Origin: CAYMEK01 sp964389305
GTDB taxonomy: Bacteria; Spirochaetota; Spirochaetia; SZUA-6; DRHE01
Direction of reading: 5' to 3'
DNA length: 48,389 bases
NCBI GenBank assembly: GCA_964389305.1
Contig: CAYMEK010000031.1
Span: 1 to 48,389 of the forward strand
The notes under the pieces were generated by a model. The model made no database searches. It worked only from the letters and a program-made list of their open reading frames with translations, and was not told the origin of the DNA. Position 1 is the first letter of the stretch, and each line of letters begins with the position of its first letter. This document shows positions 35,696 to 43,626 of the stretch, piece by piece. Position numbers and translations under genes: made by a program.

Positions 35696-36571
35696 TCAAA
35701 ATACCGCCGTGTACCGGAACCGGCCGCCGTTGCGGCTGGCTACCGCCACCAGCTCGTCCCGGCCGTCGAACAGGGCGAACAGCCCGTCCCGGCCGCAAGG
35801 TGTCTTGAGATACCCCTCCTCGAGTGGAGCGCCGTTGCGTATCCTATCGCAATATCCGGCCCTGATTTTTAAAATACCGATGTTCGGGAGCCGGTAAAGG
35901 AACTTCCGAGCGGCCAGCAGATTCCGCGCCGGATCGAAGTCTTCAGGGGTCACCGCCTCAGCCACGTGAAAAGGTCCCACCCGGGTTCGTCGCAGGCTGC
36001 TCACGTAGGCGCAGGAGCCCACCTCCCTGGCAAGGTCTCTAGCCAGAGCGCGTATGTAGGTCCCTTTGGAGCAGCGCACCTCCACTGTCAACTCCGGGGG
36101 CTGGAAAGCCAGCAGGTCGAATCGGTGAACCGTTACCCGTCTGGCCCGAAGCTCTGGATTACCACCCGCCCGCACGATTTCATGGGCCCTTTTGCCTCCT
36201 ATATGGAGGGCCGAATACTCGGGGGGATACTGAAGGATCGGCCCGGTGAATCTCGCGGCGGCTGCCTGAAGCGCCTCCATCTCCGGCAACGGGCCTTCCT
36301 CCACCGTATCTCCCTCCGGGTCCAGCGTGTCGGTGGATACACCGAAAGTTATGGTTGCCTGGTACTCCTTGTCCAGATCCGCAAACAGCTCCGCCAGCCG
36401 GGTATATCTGCCGGTCAGGGCGACCAGGAGCCCATTGGCGAACTTATCTAGAGTCCCGGTATGCCCGATCCGGCGGGTCTGGAGATTGTCTTTCGGAGAC
36501 TCCAGGGCGACGAAAGAAGTTATCCCGGAGGGCTTGTCCAGCAGAACAAACCCGTCTGCGGGGGCTCTCAA
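35696..36571 (-). CDS. truB: tRNA pseudouridine-55 synthase
   Basis: 291 residues. It converts U55 of the T-loop in nearly all tRNAs. GFVLLDKPSGITS, the catalytic motif RIGHTGTLDKFANGLL (Asp42; Lys replaces the usual Pro after it), QYPPEYSALHIGGKRAHE and CSKGTYIRALARDLA are present. Start TTG 36571 overlaps the rbfA stop (TTGA) and is supported by AAGGA at good spacing. The C-terminal PUA-like region is short. infB-rbfA-truB-ribF-rpsO is a conserved bacterial gene order. Confidence 0.95.
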   Translation of the reverse strand: MRAPADGFVLLDKPSGITSFVALESPKDNLQTRRIGHTGTLDKFANGLLVALTGRYTRLAELFADLDKEYQATITFGVSTDTLDPEGDTVEEGPLPEMEALQAAAARFTGPILQYPPEYSALHIGGKRAHEIVRAGGNPELRARRVTVHRFDLLAFQPPELTVEVRCSKGTYIRALARDLAREVGSCAYVSSLRRTRVGPFHVAEAVTPEDFDPARNLLAARKFLYRLPNIGILKIRAGYCDRIRNGAPLEEGYLKTPCGRDGLFALFDGRDELVAVASRNGGRFRYTAVF

Positions 36572-36915
36572 GAGAGGATTTCCTTGATCTTGTTGGTTAT
36601 TCGTACGCCTCGCTCGATAGATTCGTCGGCATAGAAGGTCAGCCGCGGTATATAGCGCAAGCGCAGGGTCCGCTTTAGCTGCCTGTGAATAAAACCGGAC
36701 GCATGATTCAGGGTCTCCACGCTCTGAGATCGGACTGTCCGATCGCCATACAGGGACACGTAGACCTTGGCGTATCGCAGGTCCCTAGAGACTTCCACCC
36801 CGGTTATCGTAGTCATGGGGGCCAGGCGAGGATCTTTAATGGTCCCCTTCGATACCAGTCCGCTTATCTCCTCTTTGAGGAGGCTTTCAACTTTCCTCTG
36901 TCTTACTGCTGCCAT
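36568..36915 (-). CDS. rbfA: Ribosome-binding factor A
   Basis: 115 residues, KH-like fold. RbfA helps late maturation of the 30S subunit near helix 1 of 16S rRNA. RQRKVESLLKEEISGLVSKG, TGVEVSRDLRYAKVYVSLYG and LRLRYIPRLTFYADESIERG are family signatures. Start ATG 36915 sits inside the last codons of infB (29-base overlap) behind GGAGCGAG, so translation is coupled. Confidence 0.96.
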   Translation of the reverse strand: MAAVRQRKVESLLKEEISGLVSKGTIKDPRLAPMTTITGVEVSRDLRYAKVYVSLYGDRTVRSQSVETLNHASGFIHRQLKRTLRLRYIPRLTFYADESIERGVRITNKIKEILS

Positions 36916-39265
36916 CAGATCCCACTCGCTCCAGCGTCTTGGCCATCTCCACGTTTTCGAAGGCCTCTATTACGTCCCCCACCTTGAGGTCGTTGAAGTT
37001 CTCGATGCCGATACCGCACTCGTATCCTTCCTCCACTTCGCGGGCATCGTCCTTGAACCGTTTGAGCGAGGCGACCTTGCCTGTATAGATCTCCACTCCG
37101 TCACGGAGCACGCGAGCAGAGGCGGCGCGTCGTATCTTCCCGGAGGTCACGTAACAGCCAGCGACTACTCCGATCTTGGGAACCTTGAACAGCTCCCGGA
37201 TCGTCGCTGTTCCCAGGGTTTTTTCTTCGATCTCCGGCGCCAGCAGCCCTTCCATTGCCGCCTTGATGTCATCCAGGACATTGTAAATCACGTTATACTT
37301 GCGTATCTCCACCTTTTCCTGATCAGCCAGGCTCTGGGTAGTCGGAGTGGGTCGCACGTTGAAGCCGACGATGATGGCATTGGAGGCCGAAGCCAGCATG
37401 ACATCCGTTTTCTCTATGGCACCCGCCGAGGCATGAATCACGTTCAGACGTATCTCCGGTGTGCTCAGGCGCTCCAAAGCGTGCTGCAGGGCCTCAACAG
37501 AGCCGTGTACGTCGCCTTTTATGATTACCTTCAGCTCCCGAACCTCGCCCTCTTTGATCTGGTCGTACAGGTTATCCAGCGTGATCTTGCGCACGTTCTG
37601 CGCCTCTTCCAGCTTTTTGAGCTCTTGCCGCTTTGTGCCTATCTGGCGAGCTTCTTTCTCCGATTCCGTTACCTGGAAAGGATCCCCCGCGTCGGGAATA
37701 CCCGAGAACCCCAGTATCTCTACCGGGATCGACGGCGTGGCCACATCGATCTTTTCTCCCTTGTCGTTGAACATAGCCCGTACCTTACCTGGATAGACCC
37801 CGGCTATGAAGGGATTGCCCACCCGGAGTGTGCCCCGCTCGATCAGTACGGTGGCCACGTTGCCCCGTCCGAAGTCTATCTTGGATTCGACGATTTTTCC
37901 TTCGGCGCGGCAGGAGTAGTTGGCCTGCAATTCCAGGATTTCCGCCTGCAAAAGTATCGCATCCAACAGCTCCTTGATGCCCGTACCCTTGAGGGCAGAC
38001 AGCTCCACATACAGCGTGTTGCCGCCCCAATCCTCAGGGATAAGGTCGTATTCGGAGAGCTGCTGCTTCACCCTGTCCGGATTGGCTTCAGCCAGGTCGA
38101 TCTTATTGATGGCCACGATGATGGGAACATTCGCCTCTTTGGCATGGTTAATCGCTTCGACTGTCTGGGGCATGACCCCGTCGTCCGCAGCTACCACGAG
38201 AACCACAATATCGGTAACCTGGGCTCCCCGGGCGCGCATGGTCGTAAAGGCCTCGTGACCCGGAGTATCGAGGAATACGATCTTACCCTGCTCCAAATCC
38301 ACCGTGTAGGCGCCGATGTGCTGAGTGATGCCGCCGAACTCGGCTTCCACTACGTTGGTGGCGCGAATGGCATCGAGAAGCTTGGTTTTGCCGTGATCCA
38401 CATGGCCCATCACGGTGACGATCGGAGGCCTGGGTTCCATATCTTCTTCCCGATCCTCTTCCTTCTCGATGATGGTTTCATCGTATAAGGACACCACGTT
38501 GACCTTGCACTTGTATTCGCCGGCAAGAATGCTGGCTGTCTCGGCGTCGATCTGTTCGTTGATCGTAACCATCATTCCCATGCTCATCAGCTTGGAGATC
38601 AGCTCGGAAGCTTTCAAGTTCATCTTGCGGGCCAGTTCGGAGACAGAGACGTTCTCCATGATCGAAATCTCTTTTGGTACGGGGTTGGCCCGCTGCACTG
38701 TTTTTTTCTTCTGCTGGGCCAGGATTTTCTCCTGGTGTTCCTCGTACTTCTCTCTGGCTTTGGCAAACGCGCCCTTTTTCTTGCTCTTGAAGAATTTCTT
38801 ACCAGGGGTCTTCTTGGCTTCTTCCTTGGCTTTCGGCGCTTCTTTCGAGGGAGTGAAGCCTGCCGGTTTTCTGGGCATCCTCGGGCGCTCGCCCTGACGT
38901 TGACGATCTTTGGCCTCCCCGCCAACCTGCTGGGTCTTAAACACCCTAGCCGGTTTTCGTGCCCGTCCACCGATCTCCCGTGGGGCCGGCGAAGGCGGCC
39001 GCCCGACGCCGGGAGCCGGCCTGGCGGCTCTGTCCTGCAGCCGCACCCGTTCCACCTCTCTGACCTTGGACTCAACCGGTTTGGCCGCCGTTTCCTTCGC
39101 GGTTTTGTCCTTTTTCGCAGCGGCTTTTTTTACTACTACCTTTTTTTTCTTGACGACTACTATTTTCTTCTTCTCCGGTTCTTCCCGGTTTACTGGTTCG
39201 GATGCAGACGTAATCTTCTTCTGCTTGATCAGAGTTGCCTTTGGTTTCTTCTGTTCGTCCGACAT
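36887..39265 (-). CDS. infB: Translation initiation factor IF-2
   Basis: 792 residues. IF-2 is the GTPase that places initiator tRNA and joins the subunits. An N-terminal third of low complexity, very Lys/Ala/Val-rich (KKKIVVVKKKKVVVKKAAAK), is followed by the IF2N helical segment (VSVSELARKMNLKASELISK), the G domain with GHVDHGKT (about 285-292), DTPGHEAF and NKIDLA, then domains II to IV including the fMet-tRNA-binding C2. Start ATG 39265 follows GGAGATTT. It lies nine bases after nusA. Confidence 0.98.
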   Translation of the reverse strand: MSDEQKKPKATLIKQKKITSASEPVNREEPEKKKIVVVKKKKVVVKKAAAKKDKTAKETAAKPVESKVREVERVRLQDRAARPAPGVGRPPSPAPREIGGRARKPARVFKTQQVGGEAKDRQRQGERPRMPRKPAGFTPSKEAPKAKEEAKKTPGKKFFKSKKKGAFAKAREKYEEHQEKILAQQKKKTVQRANPVPKEISIMENVSVSELARKMNLKASELISKLMSMGMMVTINEQIDAETASILAGEYKCKVNVVSLYDETIIEKEEDREEDMEPRPPIVTVMGHVDHGKTKLLDAIRATNVVEAEFGGITQHIGAYTVDLEQGKIVFLDTPGHEAFTTMRARGAQVTDIVVLVVAADDGVMPQTVEAINHAKEANVPIIVAINKIDLAEANPDRVKQQLSEYDLIPEDWGGNTLYVELSALKGTGIKELLDAILLQAEILELQANYSCRAEGKIVESKIDFGRGNVATVLIERGTLRVGNPFIAGVYPGKVRAMFNDKGEKIDVATPSIPVEILGFSGIPDAGDPFQVTESEKEARQIGTKRQELKKLEEAQNVRKITLDNLYDQIKEGEVRELKVIIKGDVHGSVEALQHALERLSTPEIRLNVIHASAGAIEKTDVMLASASNAIIVGFNVRPTPTTQSLADQEKVEIRKYNVIYNVLDDIKAAMEGLLAPEIEEKTLGTATIRELFKVPKIGVVAGCYVTSGKIRRAASARVLRDGVEIYTGKVASLKRFKDDAREVEEGYECGIGIENFNDLKVGDVIEAFENVEMAKTLERVGSDGSSKTEES

Positions 39266-39274
39266 AAATCTCCT

Positions 39275-40849
39275 TTATTCTTCCTCTTCAAAGCTTAAAC
39301 CAACGCCGCAGTTTGGACAAGCTGTCATGTCTGTAGTAATCTTAGCTCCGCACTCCGGGCATTCATAGGCTTCTTCGGTTTCCTCTTCCGTTTCTTCCTC
39401 GGCCGTCTCTGCGGCTGTTTCCAGACTCCCGGTTATCGTTGCGGTCTCAGCCGTTTCGGCCCCGGCCGCTTCGGTCCGGTCGGCAGGCGTCTCGGCCGCG
39501 GCCGTCCCGATAACCTCCGGAGTACCGGCAGGGACTTCCTGAACCACCTCTTCCTCCTCTTCGACGATCTCGATGTTCTCCTCGATGATCTTGGCAATCA
39601 GAGCGGCGTCCTCTTCGCCGATGCCTTCCAGGGCGGAGATTTCTTCCTTGCTCATCGATATAAGCTGCTCGATCAGCTCGACTCCGTTGGCCTTGAGAAT
39701 CTCGACAACATTCTCGGGAATATCGGGCAACTCGCTGATCTTGACAATCTCTTCTTCCGGTTCTCCGAAGAGAGCCGAAACCGCCTTCTTGGTCTCGGCG
39801 GACAAATCCATCTCCGCAAACTGTTCTTCCGTCTTGACGTCGATGTTCCAGTCCACCAGGCGGTTGGCCAGACGCACGTTTAGTCCCTGCTTGCCGATGG
39901 CCAGGGAGAACTGGTTGTCCGCCACGATGGCCAAAGCCGATTTCTTGGCTTCGTCCAGAATGATTACCTGTTTCACTTCAGCCGGCAGCAGGGCGTTCTT
40001 GATGAATGATCGGGGTTCCGGGTCATAGCGCAACACGTCGATCTTCTCGCCCTCCATCTCCCGCACCACCGCCTGGATGCGCACTCCCTTTAGCCCAACA
40101 CAGGCGCCCACCGGGTCCACGTCTTCCCTGTTGGAGTAGACCGCCATCTTGGTTCGGTAGCCGGGCTCGCGCACGATCTTGAAAATTTCAATGGTATGAT
40201 CATAGAGCTCCGGAACCTCCAGCTCGAAGATCCTTTTGACAAAATCGGCATGGGTGCGAGTCAGAACGATCTGCAGCCCCGAGGGGGACTTGCTCACCTC
40301 GAAAATGAGCGCCCGAATGCGGTCACTGGGATGGTAGATTTCGCGTGGAGACTGGAATTTCTTAGGCAAAATCCCTTCGGTCTTGCCCAGGTCGACATAG
40401 ATATTGCCATTGCGTTCCCGCTGATAGTAGCCGATGATCATCTCGCCGACCTTCTCCTTGAACTCCGAGTACAGTGTATTCCTCTGGATCTCCCGGAGTG
40501 TCTGTTTGGTCTTCTGCTTGGCGCTCTGAACAGCACTGCGGTCGAACTCCTTCGGGCTGACTTCGATAAGCAGCTCGTCGCCGATCTCACTATCCTCATT
40601 GAACTCCAGGGCATCGCTTACGGCGATCTCCCTGACGGGATCTTCGACCTCCTCGACAATCTTTTTCCTGGAGAAAATCGTCACCTCGCTACCGTCATCA
40701 CTGAAGCGGACAACCGCATTATCCATCGACCCGTATTTGTTCTTGTATGCGGCCAGAAGTGACTCCTCGATTGTCTTTCGGACCAACTCCTCGGATATCC
40801 CCCGTTCCTGGATCAGCTGCTTTATCGCATCCGACATCTTGGAAGTCAT
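39275..40849 (-). CDS. nusA: Transcription factor NusA with C-terminal acidic linker and zinc ribbon
   Basis: 524 residues from ATG 40849, five bases after the rimP stop; ATG 40837 is equally close to the usual NusA start. NusA binds RNA polymerase and modulates pausing, termination and antitermination. The N-terminal domain (about 1-125), S1 (GYYQRERNGNIYVDLGKTEGILP), KH1 and KH2 (GACVGLKGVRIQAVVREMEGEKID; LAIGKQGLNVRLANRLVDW) are normal. One helix-hairpin-helix repeat (about 385-430) follows. Unusual is a Glu/Thr/Ala-rich linker and a final CPECG-x9-CPNCG zinc ribbon (about 495-515). Confidence 0.95.
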   Translation of the reverse strand: MTSKMSDAIKQLIQERGISEELVRKTIEESLLAAYKNKYGSMDNAVVRFSDDGSEVTIFSRKKIVEEVEDPVREIAVSDALEFNEDSEIGDELLIEVSPKEFDRSAVQSAKQKTKQTLREIQRNTLYSEFKEKVGEMIIGYYQRERNGNIYVDLGKTEGILPKKFQSPREIYHPSDRIRALIFEVSKSPSGLQIVLTRTHADFVKRIFELEVPELYDHTIEIFKIVREPGYRTKMAVYSNREDVDPVGACVGLKGVRIQAVVREMEGEKIDVLRYDPEPRSFIKNALLPAEVKQVIILDEAKKSALAIVADNQFSLAIGKQGLNVRLANRLVDWNIDVKTEEQFAEMDLSAETKKAVSALFGEPEEEIVKISELPDIPENVVEILKANGVELIEQLISMSKEEISALEGIGEEDAALIAKIIEENIEIVEEEEEVVQEVPAGTPEVIGTAAAETPADRTEAAGAETAETATITGSLETAAETAEEETEEETEEAYECPECGAKITTDMTACPNCGVGLSFEEEE

Positions 40850-40853
40850 TTTC

Positions 40854-41312
40854 TTACTTCGAAACCTCCTGAGATTCATCGAGCTTCGCCTTGCGAATAT
40901 CCGCCAGGCTGATCTCCTTGACCGTTCCTCTGTCGTTCAACAGAACAGATTCTCCCCGCAGGCCATCGATCCGTCCCCCGATCCATTCATTTTCTCCTAC
41001 CTGCAGGATCCGTACCCCCCTGCCCTTGAAGATCTCATACTCAGAGGGGCTCTTCAGCACTCGATTCAGACCCGGGGAACTCACCTCCAGCCGCAGGTTG
41101 TCCAACCCCTCGAGCAGCTCGAGACGCGGATAAAGGTTCTTCGATACGACCGCGCAGTCTTCCACTCCCACTCCATCAAGGCTGTAGATGATAACAGCGA
41201 TATGATTTTGCTTTCTGCTGCGGTTGTATCTCAACTCGACCAGGGTAAATCCCATCCCGGTAACGATCGGCTCTATCTCGTCTCGCAACAAATCAATCAG
41301 TCGACTGTCCAT
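40854..41312 (-). CDS. rimP: Ribosome maturation factor RimP
   Basis: 152 residues. RimP assists 30S assembly before RbfA. GFTLVELRYNRSRKQNHIAVIIYSLDGV, the family core LEVSSPGLNRVLKSPSEYEIFKG and the C-terminal small beta barrel (VLLNDRGTVKEISLADIRKAKL) are present. Start ATG 41312 has a weak site (GGCAGG). It is the first gene of the long operon and lies about 20 bases after a strong intrinsic terminator in the leader. Confidence 0.95.
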   Translation of the reverse strand: MDSRLIDLLRDEIEPIVTGMGFTLVELRYNRSRKQNHIAVIIYSLDGVGVEDCAVVSKNLYPRLELLEGLDNLRLEVSSPGLNRVLKSPSEYEIFKGRGVRILQVGENEWIGGRIDGLRGESVLLNDRGTVKEISLADIRKAKLDESQEVSK

Positions 41313-41332
41313 GCCCTGCCATTCGCTCTGTC

Positions 41333-41359
41333 AAAAAAAAAGAGTCGATGCATCGACCC
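41333..41359 (-). terminator. Intrinsic terminator in the rimP-nusA leader (attenuator)
   Basis: On the minus strand a stem built on the 14-base perfect palindrome GTCGATGCATCGAC (41344-41357), extended by G-C, G-U and A-U pairs, is followed by nine T residues (41341-41333). This is a textbook Rho-independent terminator. It stands after the promoter at 41399-41427 and before the rimP start, so it would end transcription after about 60 bases unless bypassed. Confidence 0.85.
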
Positions 41360-41398
41360 TTAAGCTCAAGCGTACGCTGTATAATGTCAAGGTACTTA

Positions 41399-41427
41399 AA
41401 AATAACAAAGGGCGCGTTGATTGTCAA
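41399..41427 (-). promoter_or_regulatory. Promoter of the rimP-nusA-infB operon
   Basis: On the minus strand TTGACA (41427-41422) and TATTTT (41404-41399) are 17 bases apart. The start is expected near 41392. A second TTGACA lies at 41390-41385 but has no good -10. It is back-to-back with the promoter at 41460-41488. Confidence 0.65.
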
Positions 41428-41459
41428 TCCTGCAAAACCGGCAAGCAGTAGGGATAGAA

Positions 41460-41488
41460 TTGATATTTGAAGGCCAACGGGATAGAAT
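41460..41488 (+). promoter_or_regulatory. Promoter of the unknown gene at 41508
   Basis: TTGATA and TAGAAT separated by 17 bases; the start is expected near 41495, giving a leader of about 13 bases that contains the AAGAGGG ribosome site. Confidence 0.7.
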
Positions 41489-41507
41489 TTAGCTAAAAAG
41501 AGGGCTT

Positions 41508-42176
41508 ATGGCAGCAGACAAGAAGTTCATCCTGCATCTCAAGGCTTTTCTCCTGTCCCATCAGATCGGGGCTGATCCGAACAAAAACCTGGCCAAGATC
41601 AAGGTCATCGCGAATACCAATCCGGATCGTTGGGATGGAAAACTGCCTACCCAGGGCATCGTTCCGGACGCCGGTTTCTGCCGGTTTTTGGAAGCGAGAG
41701 CCCGTCAGCCCCTGGCTCCCTGGGCCTGGTACGAGAAAGAACATGAACCGGTTCCCAAGGTGGTACGGGATATCTACGAACGGCTGAGCTTTGATTTTGC
41801 GCTGCATTTCCCGCCTCAGCACGCCTGGATCTACGTAAAGGTCGAACCTCGGCCTGCCGAGCTCCAGCTTCTCGGTCAACAAGAGCACCTGAAGGCCTTC
41901 ATTTTGATATCTCTGATCAACGAGAAGATGGAACCATCCCGGCGGGATCACAAGCGTCTCAGGCTGGCCAACGTCATGGGATCGAGCGACCTGGATCGGA
42001 TTTTTGCCTTTGTCGCCTTCGCAGAGGAGGACAAGAGGTATCAGAAGGTGCCGGACAATGTCCCGAGGATAACCCGTCTGGTACACCCCGCCTCCAACAC
42101 CGCCAACTGGAATATCCGGCTTCCCGGCGACAACCGTATCTACGGCTCCTTTCAGGAAATCATTGCGCCCCGATAG
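41508..42176 (+). CDS. Conserved-looking cytoplasmic protein of unknown function
   Basis: 222 residues from ATG 41508, behind AAGAGGG and its own promoter. No signal peptide, membrane helix, cysteine cluster or nucleotide-binding motif. It is basic and mixed alpha/beta, with aromatic patches (APWAWYEKEHEP; HFPPQHAWIYVKVEPRP) and a repeated Asn/Pro-rich stretch at the C-terminus (HPASNTANWNIRLPGDNRIYG). Codon use matches its neighbours, so there is no sign of recent transfer. It is a single-gene unit, divergent from the rimP-nusA operon and convergent with comF. I do not recognise it. Confidence 0.8.
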   Translation: MAADKKFILHLKAFLLSHQIGADPNKNLAKIKVIANTNPDRWDGKLPTQGIVPDAGFCRFLEARARQPLAPWAWYEKEHEPVPKVVRDIYERLSFDFALHFPPQHAWIYVKVEPRPAELQLLGQQEHLKAFILISLINEKMEPSRRDHKRLRLANVMGSSDLDRIFAFVAFAEEDKRYQKVPDNVPRITRLVHPASNTANWNIRLPGDNRIYGSFQEIIAPR

Positions 42177-42196
42177 CTCGCCCGGCCAGCCGCTGC

Positions 42197-42220
42197 GCCG
42201 TCGTGTGGACGGAAGACGGC
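42197..42220. terminator. Hairpin between convergent unknown gene and comF
   Basis: GCCGTC (42197-42202) pairs with GACGGC (42215-42220) in the 45 bases between the two stops. There is no T-run, so it is at best a weak bidirectional terminator. Confidence 0.35.
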
Positions 42221-42221
42221 C

Positions 42222-42941
42222 TCAGTCGATGGCCAGGGTAAGCACATCCACTTTCTTTACTCCATGGCTGACCAGCGCTTTGGAACACTCGTCCGCCGTA
42301 GCTCCGGTCGTAAAGATGTCGTCCACCAGCAGCACCTCGTCGGGAAGCGAGCGGGAGCCGCAGCGAACCGCCACGGTGCCCCTGATGTTCTCCAGTCGCA
42401 CCTCGTAAGGGAGCCCTTTCTGGGGCTTTCCTCGACCCCGTATCAGCACTGGAAAGACCGAAACGCCCCGTCTGCTTTCCAGCATTCGGGCTACCTCGTT
42501 CATCGGGTCCCAGCCTCGCTTGCGCACCGAATGTCTGCTACCCGGCACCGGTACCACTGGCAGATCGGGATAGCGCTGCTCGAGGTGCGGAGCAAGGAGA
42601 TCGGCCAGCAGCGAGGCCAGACGTCTGCGGTTCGAGAATTTATACTGGGAGATGATCTCGCGGATCGTGCCCCTGTACTCGTAAATAGAGAAGCTGTGCT
42701 GAAAGGTGAAGCTACGCTGCCGGCAGCGGGTGCAGACACTGCTCTCCGAGATAAGCGGCAGGCTGCAGGTAAGACAGCGTCTGCCGGCGCTGATCGGTTG
42801 AAGTGATTCTAGGCACTTGCTACAGACCGGGAACTCGAGCTTGTCTCTGAACAGCATGGTGGCTCCGCATACCAGGCAGCAGCCCGGAAAGATGATTTCG
42901 AGGAATGTTTTTCCCGCTGTGAACTTGTTTTTTTCAGCCAC
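42222..42941 (-). CDS. comF: ComF-family phosphoribosyltransferase-like protein
   Basis: 239 residues from GTG 42941; the frame is open about 70 codons more, but that part crosses the promoter and is not ComF-like. Two four-cysteine zinc clusters open the protein (GCCLVCG, CSKC; RCLTC, CTRC), followed by the phosphoribosyltransferase domain with YKFSNRRRLA, VPVPGSRHSVRKRGWD and the PRPP loop VLLVDDIFTTGAT. ComF is needed for DNA uptake in competent bacteria, apparently at the inner membrane with the ComFA helicase; the enzymatic role, if any, is not known. No other competence gene is in the window. Confidence 0.92.
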   Translation of the reverse strand: MAEKNKFTAGKTFLEIIFPGCCLVCGATMLFRDKLEFPVCSKCLESLQPISAGRRCLTCSLPLISESSVCTRCRQRSFTFQHSFSIYEYRGTIREIISQYKFSNRRRLASLLADLLAPHLEQRYPDLPVVPVPGSRHSVRKRGWDPMNEVARMLESRRGVSVFPVLIRGRGKPQKGLPYEVRLENIRGTVAVRCGSRSLPDEVLLVDDIFTTGATADECSKALVSHGVKKVDVLTLAID

Positions 42942-42956
42942 TTGATACAATCTCAA

Positions 42957-42984
42957 TTTATACCTTAGAAGTAATATCCCGCAA
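42957..42984 (-). promoter_or_regulatory. Promoter of comF
   Basis: On the minus strand TTGCGG (42984-42979) and TATAAA (42962-42957) are 16 bases apart. The leader before GTG 42941 would be about 9 bases with only a weak ribosome site. Its -35 box lies eight bases from that of the divergent promoter. Confidence 0.55.
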
Positions 42985-42992
42985 TTCGTTGT

Positions 42993-43021
42993 TTGACAGA
43001 AACGTAGTCCCGGTGTACAAT
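42993..43021 (+). promoter_or_regulatory. Promoter of the coiled-coil gene at 43050
   Basis: TTGACA and TACAAT are 17 bases apart, a near-consensus promoter. The start is near 43028; the leader ends with the GGGAGGGGAG ribosome site. Confidence 0.8.
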
Positions 43022-43049
43022 TCCTGCAACGCTTCAAGGGAGGGGAGCC

Positions 43050-43613
43050 ATGAAAATCTACCCAGGTGAAAGTACACACGGAAAGGTCACGGGAAACCGC
43101 GTCGAGACAGCGCTGCTGCGCCAGCAGGCTGAGGACGCCGGCCGGAAGCTGCACGGGGTTGCCAGGGAACCGGCGAAGACAATTGCCGCGGGCATCCGCG
43201 AGCAGATCCCGCTGCTGCAGCGTAATCTGGCCCGTTATCAGAGTATCCTCGCCGGCATGGAAGGGTTCAGGAAATTCCTCGAGTCCCGGAGGCCGGCGCC
43301 CGCCGAGGACGTATCCCGGTATATCGACGGGATCAGGTACAGGGGGCAGGCTGTGCTCGACCCCTACAGGGCCAGGTTGGAAGAGCTAAATACGGGCCGA
43401 GACATCAACGCCTTACAGGAGCTGATCCGCGATACCCGCCAGACGATCGAGCGTTATGCGGTCCAGCTCAGCCGCCTGGAAACGGCGGAGCAGAACAGCC
43501 GCAGCTTGAGGACCGGCGGAAATCATCTGTCCGGAATGCTTCGAGGAATCAAGAAGGAGGGAAGCCGCCTGCTGAGCGTGGAAGCCGAAAACGTCCTTGA
43601 TCTGCTGTCTTGA
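43050..43613 (+). CDS. Coiled-coil protein of unknown function
   Basis: 187 residues from ATG 43050 behind GGGAGGGGAG and a near-consensus promoter, so it is probably well expressed. No signal peptide, membrane helix or cysteine. It is almost wholly helical and very rich in Arg, Glu, Leu and Gln, with heptad-like stretches at about 50-70 (QIPLLQRNLARYQSILAGM), 105-150 and 155-187. The N-terminus MKIYPGEST is non-helical. It is convergent with mutS (stops 13 bases apart) and divergent from comF. Structural, flagellar or DNA-associated roles are all open; I do not recognise it. Confidence 0.8.
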   Translation: MKIYPGESTHGKVTGNRVETALLRQQAEDAGRKLHGVAREPAKTIAAGIREQIPLLQRNLARYQSILAGMEGFRKFLESRRPAPAEDVSRYIDGIRYRGQAVLDPYRARLEELNTGRDINALQELIRDTRQTIERYAVQLSRLETAEQNSRSLRTGGNHLSGMLRGIKKEGSRLLSVEAENVLDLLS

Positions 43614-43626
43614 AGGCGCACCGGCT

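Noticed and set aside
36767..38488. A 573-codon open frame on the plus strand
   Set aside because: Antisense to infB, whose protein is unmistakable; no start signals or recognisable domain.
41332..41392. Leader peptide upstream of rimP
   Set aside because: Short frames exist (from TTG 41390 and an ATG in the hairpin) but neither has a ribosome site or a regulatory codon run, so attenuation by translation is not supported.
42942..43154. N-terminal extension of ComF by about 70 residues
   Set aside because: It would run through both divergent promoters, and the added sequence does not resemble the family.
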